DNA of 64,000 nt from an uncultured Olsenella sp. (lineage in GTDB: Bacteria > Actinomycetota > Coriobacteriia > Coriobacteriales > Atopobiaceae): NCBI GenBank assembly GCA_949291295.1, contig CASEVE010000007.1, positions 22,112 to 86,111 of the forward strand, read 5' to 3'. Numbering within the stretch: the first letter of the stretch is position 1; each line of letters opens with the position of its first letter. The translations under genes and the position numbers were made by a program. The notes below the pieces were generated by a model. It was given only the letters and a program-made list of their open reading frames with translations. It searched no databases and was not told where the DNA came from. This document shows positions 15,814 through 24,065 of the stretch, piece after piece.

Positions 15814-15892
15814 GGTGCGGACGGGTCGTCCTTCTCGCCGCCCTTCTCGCTACGTTGTGGGGACCCTTGCCGTCACTTTGAGGCCGGATTCT

Positions 15893-15970
15893 GTCGGCGC
15901 GCGTCCCCGGGTTAGAATGTGTGGACCGTAACCGACGGATTCTGCAAAGAAAGTGTCGCTGCGCGTCCAC
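15893..15970. repeat. Second site of the 62-bp-period repeat
   Basis: GTCGGCGCGCGTCCCC at 15893 and GTCGCTGCGCGTCCAC at 15955 are 62 bases apart and both preceded by GGATTCTG-type sequence. This is the same spacing and core (GTCGGnnnGnGTCCAC) as the array at 5845. The 209-base gap before the amylase otherwise holds two TTCTCGC motifs and no gene. Confidence 0.6.
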
Positions 15971-16022
15971 GCGTGAGTCGCACCCACCGTGATGCCGGAC
16001 GCGCGCCACAAGAAAGGACATC

Positions 16023-17543
16023 ATGAACGGAATCATGCTCCAGGGCTTCTCCTGGTATCTGCCCGCGGACGGCTCGCACTGGCGCCGCATTGCCGAGCAG
16101 GCAGCCGACTTTGCCTACCAGGGCATCACCGCCGTCTGGCTGCCGCCCGCCTATAAGGCCGAGAAGGGCGCGGAGGACGTGGGCTACGGCGTCTACGACA
16201 CCTATGACCTCGGTGAGTTTGACCAGAAGGGGGCCGTCCGCACCAAGTACGGCACGCGCGCGGAGTACGAGGTCGCGGTGCGCGCCCTGCAGGCAAACGG
16301 CATCCAAGCCCTGGCGGACATCGTCTTGAACCAGCGCCTCGGTGCGGACGGCTGCGAGGACGTGGTTGCGCGCGAGGTGCAGTCCAACAACCGCGAGGTC
16401 ATGCTCGGGGACGCGCAGACCATCTCCGCGTGGACGCGCTTCTCGTTCCCCGGTCGCGCGGGCGCGTACTCGGACTTCACCTGGGACTGGACGTGCTTCC
16501 ACGGCGTGGACTGGGACGACAAGGCCAAGCGCAAGGCCATCTTCCTCTTTGACGGCAAGCACTGGGACAGCGCCGTGGACCGCACGGAGAACGCCAACTA
16601 CGACTACCTCATGGGCGCGGACGTGGACGTGAACGACCCGCGCGTCTTTGACGAGCTCGTGCGCTGGGGTTGCTGGTACATGGATGCCTGCGGGCTGGAC
16701 GGATTTAGGCTGGACGCGCTCAAGCATATCGACCGCGGCTTCTACCTGCGTTGGCTCGACGCCGTGCGCAAGCATGCGGGGCGCGAGCTCTTCTGTGTGG
16801 GCGAGTACTGGGGCCGCACGGCCGACGAGCTCACGGCCTATCTCGGCGACGAGAAGGCACTCTCGCTCTTTGACGTGCCGCTGCACTACAACCTCTACCG
16901 CGCGAGCTGCTCCAACGGTGACGTGGACCTCTCCAAGATCTTCTCGGGCACGCTCGTGGAGCGCGACCCGGTGCACGCCGTGACCTTTGCCGAGAACCAC
17001 GACACGCAGCCCGGCCAGGCGCTGCAGTCCTTTGTCCAGACGTGGTTCAAGCCTGCGGCCTACGCGCTGATCCTCCTGCGCGAGGCGGGCTACCCCTGCG
17101 TCTTCTACGGTGACCTCTACGGCATGCCCAACGACGGTAACATCCCGGCGGTGCGTGAGCTGCCGCTCATAATGGAGATTCGCCGCCGCTTTGCCTACGG
17201 AGCGCAGCACGACTTCCTGGACGCGCCGGACGTTATCGGCTGGACGCGCGAGGGCGACGCCGAGCACGAGGGCAGCGGCGTGGCCGTGGTCCTCACCGAC
17301 CGCGACGGCGGCGAGAAGCGCATGTTCGTGGGCGAGAAGCACGCGAGGGAGACCTGGAGCTGCGTCATCGGCGAGCAGGACGACGTGGTGGTGGACGCCG
17401 AGGGCTGGGCGACGTTTCGCACGCTCGGTGGGCGCCTCTCGGTCTACCTGCCTGAGAAGACCGCCGACGCGTTGGAGAACGACCGCCAGCTCCACCGCAT
17501 CGCGCGCGAGATTGCCGAGGACACCGAGGAGATGCGCGCGTAA
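16023..17543 (+). CDS. Cytoplasmic alpha-amylase, GH13 (subfamily 5-like)
   Basis: 506 residues without signal peptide, so it acts on internal glycogen or imported maltodextrins. The opening MNGIMLQGFSWYLPADG is typical of GH13_5. Catalytic residues by motif are nucleophile Asp231 (GFRLDALKH), acid/base Glu261 (CVGEYW) and Asp327 (ENHDTQ). Conserved region I reads ADIVLNQR, with Gln104 where the family has His. The C-terminal beta domain covers about residues 410-490. The gene is flanked by repeat DNA upstream and by a 111-bp palindrome downstream. Confidence 0.9.
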   Translation: MNGIMLQGFSWYLPADGSHWRRIAEQAADFAYQGITAVWLPPAYKAEKGAEDVGYGVYDTYDLGEFDQKGAVRTKYGTRAEYEVAVRALQANGIQALADIVLNQRLGADGCEDVVAREVQSNNREVMLGDAQTISAWTRFSFPGRAGAYSDFTWDWTCFHGVDWDDKAKRKAIFLFDGKHWDSAVDRTENANYDYLMGADVDVNDPRVFDELVRWGCWYMDACGLDGFRLDALKHIDRGFYLRWLDAVRKHAGRELFCVGEYWGRTADELTAYLGDEKALSLFDVPLHYNLYRASCSNGDVDLSKIFSGTLVERDPVHAVTFAENHDTQPGQALQSFVQTWFKPAAYALILLREAGYPCVFYGDLYGMPNDGNIPAVRELPLIMEIRRRFAYGAQHDFLDAPDVIGWTREGDAEHEGSGVAVVLTDRDGGEKRMFVGEKHARETWSCVIGEQDDVVVDAEGWATFRTLGGRLSVYLPEKTADALENDRQLHRIAREIAEDTEEMRA

Positions 17544-17564
17544 GACAGAAAGCATCCGGCCGAT

Positions 17565-17675
17565 TGGTGACAGAGGTGACGGGGCTGACAAAGGTGACAG
17601 GGTAAACTGTCATCATCGAAAAGATGATGACAGTTTACCCTGTCACCTTTGTCAGCCCCGTCACCTCTGTCACCA
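17565..17675. repeat. Perfect 53-bp inverted repeat with 5-base loop
   Basis: Arms 17565-17617 and 17623-17675 are exact reverse complements around GAAAA. Each arm contains four 9-base units of GGTGACAGA type (GGTGACAGA, GGTGACGGG, GCTGACAAA, GGTGACAGG) and then GTAAACTGTCATCATC. It lies between convergent genes and could stop transcription both ways, but 53 perfect base pairs far exceed a terminator. Related copies are at 13341 and at the right end of the window. Confidence 0.9.
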
Positions 17676-17704
17676 CCTCTGACTCGGGGGTGAGCGGCGG
17701 ACCG

Positions 17705-19123
17705 CTACAGCTCAAGCTCCATCAGGCGTGCAATGGAAACGATGTAGATCTTGAGCGCGCGGCGCAGGCTCTCCTCGGAGATGGCCTCGTCGGGACCGTG
17801 TTCCATGCCCGCCCACTCGGGCATCTGCTCGGCGGGGTCGTGCGGGCCAAACGCGCAGGCGCGCTTGAAGTGGCGTGCGTAGGTGCCTCCGCCGATGGTG
17901 AAGGCCTGAGCCTCCTGCCCGGTGTACTCGGAGTACGTCTTGAGAAGGGCCTCGATCTCCGGGCTCTCGGGGCTGATGTAGAACGGTGCGTCGCTGGAGG
18001 TCTGCTCGTAGGTGCAGCTGTGGGCACGGGCGAGCTCGCAGAGGCGTGCCGTGATGGCCTCGTCCGTCGTGGTGGTGGGGTAGCGCGAGTCCACGGTCTG
18101 CGTGAATCGGCCGTCAACCGTGCGAATGACGCCGGCAACGCAGGTGAGCGCCCCAAACTTGTTGTCCTCCGCGGCAATGCCGGAGGCCTTTCCGTAGGCG
18201 TCCTCGGTGAGGGTGACGAGAAGCTCGAGGAAGCTGCGCTCGCCCTCGCCCGCGAGGTCCTGGGCGAGCAGGTAGCGCGCGAGCGCCCCGATGGCGTTGA
18301 CGGTACCCTCGGGCATGGAGGCGTGGCCGCCGATGCCGCTTGCCGTGATGCGTGCGAGGCCCTCCTCGGCGGGCTCGACCGTGATACGCTCGGCTGCGGG
18401 AAGCGTCGCGGCGTCGGCGCGCACGACGGCTGTGGCCTGGCCGCAGATGGCGTTGGGCACGGTGCCGCCGTCAAGCTCAACGATCTTCTCGCCAGCAACA
18501 GGGCCAGAGGTGAAGCGTCCCTGGTAGAGACCCTTCTCGCCGCAGATGAGCGGGAAGTCGGCGTCGGGGGAGAAGCAGAAGAGCGGCTCGGGGTAGCGCT
18601 CGAGGTAGTAGGGCACGTCGCCCATGCCCGTCTCCTCGTTGTTGCCGATGATGCAGCGCAGCGTGTACGGAAGCTCGTGACCGGCGTCCACGAGGCGCTG
18701 GAAGAAGTGAGCGGCGTAGAGCGAGAGCACGAAGGGGCCCTTGTCGTCCTGGACTCCACGGCCGACGAGATAGCCGTCCTTGCGCGTGACCTCAAGGGCG
18801 GGGAAGTTCCAGCCCAGGCCCAGCGGCACGATGTCGGTGTGGGCGATTGTGGCGACGTAGCGATCCGGGCCAGAGGTTCCCGGAACGTCCGCAAAGCCCA
18901 GATAGCCATTCACGTCGGTTACGTCAAGACCCAGACGCTGGGCGATCTTCTCGGCCTCGTCGAGCGCGCCCCAGGAGGCGGGGCCCCAGGGCTTGCCGGG
19001 CTCAGCGGCGGAGAGGTCCTCGACGGACTCGTGGCGCACGAGGCGATCGATGTCCGCCACCACGTCCTCCCACACCTCGTCTACAAAGGAATTGACATCA
19101 CGCTTAAACTGCTCGTCTACCAT
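17705..19123 (-). CDS. M20-family dipeptidase (PepV/Sapep-like)
   Basis: 472 residues. This zinc metallopeptidase hydrolyses short peptides in the cytoplasm. Metal-site motifs in order are IAHTDIVPLG, GRGVQDDKGPF, CIIGNNEETGMGD, FSPDADFPLICGEKG and, near the end, GGGTYARHF. A lid domain is inserted at about residues 190-330, as in PepV. ATG 19123 has GGGAGAG close upstream; an ATG at 19141 is possible. It supports amino-acid supply from peptides, as does the C69 peptidase at 28741. Confidence 0.9.
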   Translation of the reverse strand: MVDEQFKRDVNSFVDEVWEDVVADIDRLVRHESVEDLSAAEPGKPWGPASWGALDEAEKIAQRLGLDVTDVNGYLGFADVPGTSGPDRYVATIAHTDIVPLGLGWNFPALEVTRKDGYLVGRGVQDDKGPFVLSLYAAHFFQRLVDAGHELPYTLRCIIGNNEETGMGDVPYYLERYPEPLFCFSPDADFPLICGEKGLYQGRFTSGPVAGEKIVELDGGTVPNAICGQATAVVRADAATLPAAERITVEPAEEGLARITASGIGGHASMPEGTVNAIGALARYLLAQDLAGEGERSFLELLVTLTEDAYGKASGIAAEDNKFGALTCVAGVIRTVDGRFTQTVDSRYPTTTTDEAITARLCELARAHSCTYEQTSSDAPFYISPESPEIEALLKTYSEYTGQEAQAFTIGGGTYARHFKRACAFGPHDPAEQMPEWAGMEHGPDEAISEESLRRALKIYIVSIARLMELEL

Positions 19124-19227
19124 GTGCTCTCCCGGGGTCATGCGACGCGTACGTCGCGAGCCGTTTCAGCGTCCATCTTAGCTCAGGACGCGAGGTTGGG
19201 TGTTCTGCGGACGCTCTGCTGGCGTTG

Positions 19228-19905
19228 TCAGACCACGAACAGCAGCGCGGAGAGCGTGATGCAGACGCTTCCCGCCAGCGTGAACAGGTGAAAGACAAAG
19301 TGCAGGTACGGCACCTTCTTAACGGCGTAGAAGACCGCCCCCACGGTGTAGCTGAGACCTCCTGCCAGAAGCAGCCAGAACGCGGGCGGCGCCAGAAGCT
19401 CCCAGAGGTCGCCGATGTGAAAGACAACGAGCCAGCCCATGAGCACGTAGATGATCGCCGTGAGCCAGGCGGGCTGTCGCTCGCGCAGCAGGCACTCGGC
19501 AATGATGCCCACGATCGCGACTCCCCAGACGGCACAGCAGAGCAGAAGGCCGCCGCGATCGGCGAGGGTTATGAGGGAAAACGGAGCATAGCTACCAGCG
19601 ATGAGCAGGTAGATGCCGCAGTGGTCGAGAACTCGAAAGACGGCCTTGGCCTTCTCGGGCGCAAGCGCGTGATAGAGGGTGGAGAAAAGGTACTCGACGA
19701 TGAGCGATATGCCCATGATGAGGGCGGCTGCCAGGCGCACGCCTCCGCCGTGGGAGACGGCCACCACGATAAGTAGGACAAGGGCCGCAATGGCAAGGAG
19801 CACTCCGACCCCGTGACTGACGGAGTTTGCTATCTCTTCTCCAAGCGAGTAGAGCCTCTTTCGAACGGACCTTACGGGACCCTTATTGACCTGCGACTTT
19901 GTCAT
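19228..19905 (-). CDS. Hemolysin III / PAQR-family membrane protein
   Basis: 225 residues with seven hydrophobic segments. Family marks are EEIANSVSHGVG near residue 25, STLYHAL, VLDHCGIYLLIAGSYAPF and HFVFHLFTLAGS. The conserved His and Asp residues form a metal site seen in the wider CREST superfamily. Despite the name, a toxic function is not established for most members. ATG 19905 has GGGAG five bases upstream. It is divergent from the next gene, with promoters in the 100-base gap. Confidence 0.88.
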   Translation of the reverse strand: MTKSQVNKGPVRSVRKRLYSLGEEIANSVSHGVGVLLAIAALVLLIVVAVSHGGGVRLAAALIMGISLIVEYLFSTLYHALAPEKAKAVFRVLDHCGIYLLIAGSYAPFSLITLADRGGLLLCCAVWGVAIVGIIAECLLRERQPAWLTAIIYVLMGWLVVFHIGDLWELLAPPAFWLLLAGGLSYTVGAVFYAVKKVPYLHFVFHLFTLAGSVCITLSALLFVV

Positions 19906-19945
19906 GACAGCTCCCAACTATCTGAGTGCTCGGACGCGCGGTGGG

Positions 19946-19951
19946 TATAAT
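19946..19951 (+). promoter_or_regulatory. Consensus -10 element TATAAT
   Basis: A perfect TATAAT lies 55 bases before the next plus-strand start in the divergent gap. No good -35 accompanies it at 17 bases. Confidence 0.45.
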
Positions 19952-20006
19952 CACTTCCGTATACGTCGGGGAAAGCATACCCTTCCCCGCATCAAGAGAG
20001 GATGTC

Positions 20007-20492
20007 ATGAAGAAATCTACGTTCATCGGAAACCTTTTGGCCCTCATCGTGCTGGCGGTTGCCAGCACGGCGTTTCTGATGTGGTACCACATGACCGACA
20101 AGAACCTCGTTGACTCCGCGATCTCAAGCCTCGCGGTCGTCCAGGTGGGGGCGATGCTTGCGGCCCCCGTGCTGCTCTATGCTATTGGTGCCATCATCGG
20201 CCTTGTGTTCGTCTGGCTCAAGGGCATCACGTTTGGCAAGAGGGCGAGCACGGCGCTTCGCGTGGTGAGCGCCCTGGTTCTCTTGCTGTTTGTCATCACG
20301 ATCGTTCCCGTCTTTGTGCCCGGCTCTCTTGAGCTGCTCATGGGACCCGTCGTGGTGGTGCTCTTTGTCTCGAGGCTGGCCCCTCTGTTTCTGGTCATGC
20401 TCGGGTTCCTCTTTGCGATGGCTCTTGCGCCGGCGAGAGGGGCGGAGGCGTCCTCGAGCTTGTCGGAAGACTCGGACGGCTGGGCTGCGTAG
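20007..20492 (+). CDS. Small membrane protein of unknown function
   Basis: 161 residues beginning MKKSTFIGNLLALIVLAVAS, with four hydrophobic segments and a short acidic, serine-rich tail. No family is recognised. GAGAGG lies upstream of ATG 20007 and a perfect TATAAT 55 bases upstream. It is followed after 116 bases by another small membrane protein on the same strand, and the two may form one unit. Confidence 0.65.
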   Translation: MKKSTFIGNLLALIVLAVASTAFLMWYHMTDKNLVDSAISSLAVVQVGAMLAAPVLLYAIGAIIGLVFVWLKGITFGKRASTALRVVSALVLLLFVITIVPVFVPGSLELLMGPVVVVLFVSRLAPLFLVMLGFLFAMALAPARGAEASSSLSEDSDGWAA

Positions 20493-20608
20493 TCGCCCGG
20501 CGGCCTCGTTGTCATGCCCGTACTCGGCTCTCAAGTTTTCGTTGAGAGCTGGGCGAGAAGCGCCGGAAGGTATCATCAAAGGGCTGTTTAACGTGTGAAA
20601 GGTGTCCC

Positions 20609-21220
20609 ATGGAATTTGTGATTCTCTATCTTCTCGTTAACATCCTCGTCGGAGGCGCGGCCTGCTTCTTTGGCAAGAAGATCTTCTATGTCATGCTCGG
20701 GTTACTTGTGTTTCTCGGCGTGTTCAACGTGGCGCTCTCCACAACCGAGGGGTCGGTTGTTGCCGTTGCCGTCGCGGCGGTTCTTGGTGTCGTTGCCGCA
20801 CTGCTGTCCAAGTACGTCTACAAGGCGGGCGTGTTTCTCGTTGGCTTTGTTGCCGGAGCGGCGCTCGGCTTTGTGATAACGATGCTCCTTCCGTCCGAGG
20901 TCACCAGCTACCTCGGCGTGATCATGATCGTTGCCGGCCTGCTCGTCGGCCTTGCCGCCGCGCACTGGACCGACCTTGCCGTGCGCGTTGGTACCGCGTG
21001 GACGGGAGCCTCCTTCGTCGTTCCCAACCTGCTTGCGACCGTGCTCGCGTTTGGCTCTCTTGCCGAGCTCGCGGTCCCCGGCGACTCCCTTGCCACCTAC
21101 GACGCGCTTTCGGCCTTCATCGGTGGCGAGTTTACCGCCGCCTACAGCGTGCCGGTGCTCTTGGGAACAATCGTACTTACGGTTGCGGGCGTCCTCGTCC
21201 AGGGCCACCTCGAGGATTAG
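20609..21220 (+). CDS. Multi-pass membrane protein (TMEM198/DUF4203-like)
   Basis: 203 residues with about seven hydrophobic segments and very few charged residues. Glycine-rich helices such as AGVFLVGFVAGAALGFVITMLL resemble the DUF4203/TMEM198 group. No catalytic motif is seen. AAAGGTG precedes ATG 20609. A perfect 15-bp terminator follows the stop. Function unknown; the family guess rests on hydrophobic pattern only. Confidence 0.6.
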   Translation: MEFVILYLLVNILVGGAACFFGKKIFYVMLGLLVFLGVFNVALSTTEGSVVAVAVAAVLGVVAALLSKYVYKAGVFLVGFVAGAALGFVITMLLPSEVTSYLGVIMIVAGLLVGLAAAHWTDLAVRVGTAWTGASFVVPNLLATVLAFGSLAELAVPGDSLATYDALSAFIGGEFTAAYSVPVLLGTIVLTVAGVLVQGHLED

Positions 21221-21256
21221 GCCAATCTGATACATCTTTTGGCTCTCTCGCCGCTC

Positions 21257-21291
21257 AGCCGCCGGATCAAATGACCTTTGATCCGGCGGCT
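21257..21291 (+). terminator. Strong hairpin terminator
   Basis: AGCCGCCGGATCAAA and its exact complement enclose the loop TGACC, followed by CGCGTTTCG. It separates the membrane-protein gene from the methionine transporter leader. Confidence 0.8.
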
Positions 21292-21351
21292 CGCGTTTCG
21301 CCTGTGTAACGCCTCGCGTGGTGGAGACTCGCCGCTGCTAACGTATCCCGC

Positions 21352-21441
21352 ATGAGTAAAGCTGCCGCACATATCATGATGACCATGGAGATGCCCAAGC
21401 CCGGGCACTCTGATGCGCTGCGCCGTGAGGGCGCGCGCTAG
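21352..21441 (+). CDS. Methionine-rich leader peptide upstream of metNIQ
   Basis: A 29-codon frame from ATG 21352 to TAG 21439, lying 78 bases before metN. Codons 8-14 read IMMTMEM, four Met in six codons after the start Met. No Shine-Dalgarno sequence is evident at normal distance; a TAACGT seven bases before the ATG could be a -10 element giving a leaderless transcript. Clustered regulated-amino-acid codons ahead of the matching transporter are the hallmark of ribosome-mediated attenuation. Coding status is inferred from this coincidence. Confidence 0.5.
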   Translation: MSKAAAHIMMTMEMPKPGHSDALRREGAR

Positions 21442-21485
21442 GAGACCGGGCGCCTTCACTGGGCCGCCCTGGCAGGGGCGGGCCC
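21415..21485 (+). promoter_or_regulatory. Candidate attenuator hairpins before metN
   Basis: One GC-rich hairpin overlaps the end of the leader frame (GCGCTGCGCC and GGCGCGCGC, 21415-21438). A second follows it (GGGCCGCCC and GGGCGGGCCC around TGGCAG, 21461-21485). They flank the leader stop codon, so ribosome position could choose between structures. There is no T-run, so the second could act on the metN ribosome site instead of terminating. Confidence 0.4.
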
Positions 21486-21519
21486 GCACCCATCCCACTC
21501 ATCGAGCGGAGCCTTTCGC

Positions 21520-22269
21520 ATGATTCAAATCAAGAACCTGAGCAAGTCCTATGGCGCTCAGCCGGACGCGCCGCATGCCCTCGACAATGTCTCCATTGAC
21601 ATCGCCGACGGCGACATCATGGGCATCATCGGCATGAGCGGCGCCGGCAAGTCCACGCTCGTGCGCTGCATCAACCTGCTCGAGCAGCCCACTTCCGGGC
21701 AGATTCTCGTGGACGGTCAGGACGTCACCGGGCTTACCGGCGCGGCGCTTCGCGCGTATCGCCGTCGCGTGGCGATGATCTTTCAGAGCTTTGGGCTTCT
21801 GGCTCAGAAGACCGTCCTCGCCAACGTCTGCTTTCCGTATCTTGCCGCTACGGGCCGTGTGACCGCAGAGAACCGCGAGCGCGCCCTTCAGCTCTTGGAC
21901 CTCGTGGGCATGGCCGACCGCGCCGACTCCTACTCGAGTCAGCTCTCCGGCGGCCAGCAGCAGCGCGTGGCGATTGCCCGCGCGCTTGCGTGCGACCCGG
22001 AGTACATTCTCTGCGACGAGGCAACGAGCGCCCTTGACCCCGCGAGCACCAACACCGTCCTCAAGCTTCTGCGCCAGATCAACCGCGAGACCGGCGTCAC
22101 GGTCATCGTGATCACGCACTCGATGGGCGTGGTCGAGAAGATCTGCAAGAACGTTGTGGTGCTCGAGCACGGGCGCGTCGTGGAGCGCGGGAGCGTGGCG
22201 GAGGTTTTTGCCAACCCGCAGTCCCAGGCCGCCAAGGTTCTTCTCGAGAGGGTTGATTGGGATGCCTAA
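21520..22269 (+). CDS. metN: Methionine ABC transporter ATPase MetN
   Basis: 249 residues. Walker A GMSGAGKST, Q-loop IFQSFGLLAQKTV, signature QLSGGQQQRVA, Walker B YILCDEATSALDP and switch THSMGVV are all present. The sequence after the ATPase core is short, so the C-terminal NIL (methionine-sensing) domain of E. coli MetN is absent; trans-inhibition by methionine would not operate and control must lie elsewhere, for example in the leader. GGAG precedes ATG 21520. It overlaps metI by eight bases. Confidence 0.92.
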   Translation: MIQIKNLSKSYGAQPDAPHALDNVSIDIADGDIMGIIGMSGAGKSTLVRCINLLEQPTSGQILVDGQDVTGLTGAALRAYRRRVAMIFQSFGLLAQKTVLANVCFPYLAATGRVTAENRERALQLLDLVGMADRADSYSSQLSGGQQQRVAIARALACDPEYILCDEATSALDPASTNTVLKLLRQINRETGVTVIVITHSMGVVEKICKNVVVLEHGRVVERGSVAEVFANPQSQAAKVLLERVDWDA

Positions 22270-22945
22270 TGTCGTGAATTCCTTTATCGCCGAGTATGGC
22301 GAGCTTCTCGCCGAGGGTACGCTCTCCACCATCGTCATGGTGCTCGTTCCCACGGCCATCTCCTACGTTCTAGGCCTTGCGCTCGGCGTGGTGCTCTACC
22401 TCACCGCGCCGGGGTCGCTGCGCCCCATGCCCGTCCTCAACGCTGTGCTCGGATGGGTCGTCAACATCCTGCGCTCCTTCCCGTTCATCGTGCTCATGGT
22501 GTTCATCATCCCGTTTACGCGCGTGATCATGGGAACGGCGTCGGGGCTCTCGGGCATCATCCCGCCGCTCGTGCTCGCCACCACACCCTTCATCGCGCGT
22601 ATGATCGAGCAGTCGCTCGCCGAGGTTCCGCGCGAGAGTGTGGAGGCGGTCGAGGCCTGCGGGGCGAGCGTCCCGCGCATCGTGTTCTCGGTCCTTCTGC
22701 CCGAGGCGCTGCCCTCGATCGTTCGCGGCGTGGCCGTCGTGCTCATCGCCGTTCTCGGCTACACCGCCATGGCCGGCGCCATTGGCGCGGGCGGCCTTGG
22801 CGACATTGCCGTGCGCTATGGCTACTACCGTCGCGTGGACGAGGTCATGATCGTTGCCGTCATCGTGCTCGTCGTGATCGTTCAGGTCATCCAGAGCGTC
22901 TGCGACCTCGCTGCCCGCAAGGTCGACCACCGCACCCAGAGCTAG
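22262..22945 (+). CDS. metI: Methionine ABC transporter permease MetI
   Basis: 227 residues with five to six membrane segments. The coupling loop is EVPRESVEAVEACGASVPRIVFSVLLPEALPSIVRG. MetI dimers form the channel for methionine import with MetN and MetQ. Start ATG 22262 overlaps the end of metN (ATGCCTAA), implying coupled translation. Confidence 0.93.
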   Translation: MPNVVNSFIAEYGELLAEGTLSTIVMVLVPTAISYVLGLALGVVLYLTAPGSLRPMPVLNAVLGWVVNILRSFPFIVLMVFIIPFTRVIMGTASGLSGIIPPLVLATTPFIARMIEQSLAEVPRESVEAVEACGASVPRIVFSVLLPEALPSIVRGVAVVLIAVLGYTAMAGAIGAGGLGDIAVRYGYYRRVDEVMIVAVIVLVVIVQVIQSVCDLAARKVDHRTQS

Positions 22946-22992
22946 CGCCTAGCGTCTCTACCAACCTCTTTCGTATCCTAAGGAGAATTGCC

Positions 22993-23823
22993 ATGACTAG
23001 CATCACCCGCCGTTCGTTCCTCTCCGCCAGCGCCCTTCTCGCCGTCTCGTCCCTCGCCGCCTGCGGGGGAGATGTGCCCGAGGAGGACTCCGCCACCCTC
23101 ACCGTGGCGGCAAGCCCCAGTCCCCACGCCGAGATTCTGAGCGAGTTTGCTGCGCCGCTTCTTGCCGAGCAGGGCATCACGCTCGAGGTTAAGGAGTACA
23201 CCGACTACATCCTGCCCAACCAGGACACCACCTCCGGAGAGGTTGACTGCAACTACTTCCAGCACCTCAACTACCTGAACAACTACAACGAGGAGAACGG
23301 CACCGACCTTGTGAGCGTGGGCAAGATCCACTTTGAGCCGATGGGCGTCTTTGCGGGTAAGTCCAGCGACCTCGCCGCCATCGCCGACGGCGCCACCATC
23401 ACCATCCCCAACGACGCCACCAACGAGGGCCGCGCGCTGCTGCTGCTCCAGGAGCAGGGCCTGATCACGCTCTCCGAGGATGCCGGCATCACCGCCACCC
23501 CCAACGACATCGTTGACAACCCGCATAACATCAAATTCATCGAGCAGGAGGCGGCGATGCTGCCGTCCACCCTCGCCGACGCCGACTTCTCCGTGATCAA
23601 CGGCAACTACGCCATCGACGCGGGCCTCACCCTCGCCGACGCCGTCGCCCAGGAGAGCGCCGACTCCGACGTCATCCGCAACGAGTACGCCAACGTCATC
23701 GTGACCACTCCGGACAAGGAGTCCGACGAGAAGATCGCGGCGCTCGTGGACGTGCTCACCACGGACGACTTCAAGGCCTACCTCGAGGAGACCTTCGGCG
23801 ACTCCGTCCAGGCGGCCTTCTAG
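22993..23823 (+). CDS. metQ: Methionine-binding lipoprotein MetQ
   Basis: 276 residues with a twin-arginine-like start (ITRRSFLSASALL) and lipobox SLAACGG, giving lipid-anchored Cys24. The mature part (EILSEFAAPLLAEQGITLEVKEY, DCNYFQHLNYL, AGLTLADAVAQE) is typical of the NlpA/MetQ family that delivers methionine to MetNI. AGGAG precedes ATG 22993. It is the last gene of the operon and is followed by a hairpin at 23859. Confidence 0.94.
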   Translation: MTSITRRSFLSASALLAVSSLAACGGDVPEEDSATLTVAASPSPHAEILSEFAAPLLAEQGITLEVKEYTDYILPNQDTTSGEVDCNYFQHLNYLNNYNEENGTDLVSVGKIHFEPMGVFAGKSSDLAAIADGATITIPNDATNEGRALLLLQEQGLITLSEDAGITATPNDIVDNPHNIKFIEQEAAMLPSTLADADFSVINGNYAIDAGLTLADAVAQESADSDVIRNEYANVIVTTPDKESDEKIAALVDVLTTDDFKAYLEETFGDSVQAAF

Positions 23824-23858
23824 CGCCTTTCCGTTGCATCATTTCTCATGCGCTTTTG

Positions 23859-23889
23859 CTCCGGCCGGGATCCGTCCTCCCGGCTGGAG
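23859..23889 (+). terminator. Hairpin after metQ
   Basis: CTCCGGCCGGGA and TCCCGGCTGGAG pair at 11 of 12 positions around an 7-base loop, then TGCGTTTGG. The 242-base gap to the next gene otherwise holds only GC-rich sequence with no gene that I can support. Confidence 0.6.
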
Positions 23890-24065
23890 TGCGTTTGGCC
23901 TGGCAGCGCCGGCGAAGCGCTGCGCCTGGCAGGGTGCGGCTGGCTCTTTCTGGCGGCAGGAACGCTGACGGGCCAGCTGCGTTGAGGGCATCTGCCCCGG
24001 TATGGCGTGTGGCGCGAGTGGTGTACGATTGATTCCCGGTCAATCATCTGGAGGGGAGCGTTGGA

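Noticed and set aside
21221..21519. SAM riboswitch upstream of metN
   Set aside because: Neither the SAM-I/IV core (kink-turn and pseudoknot segments) nor an S-box style terminator with T-run could be found; the methionine-rich leader frame is the better explanation.
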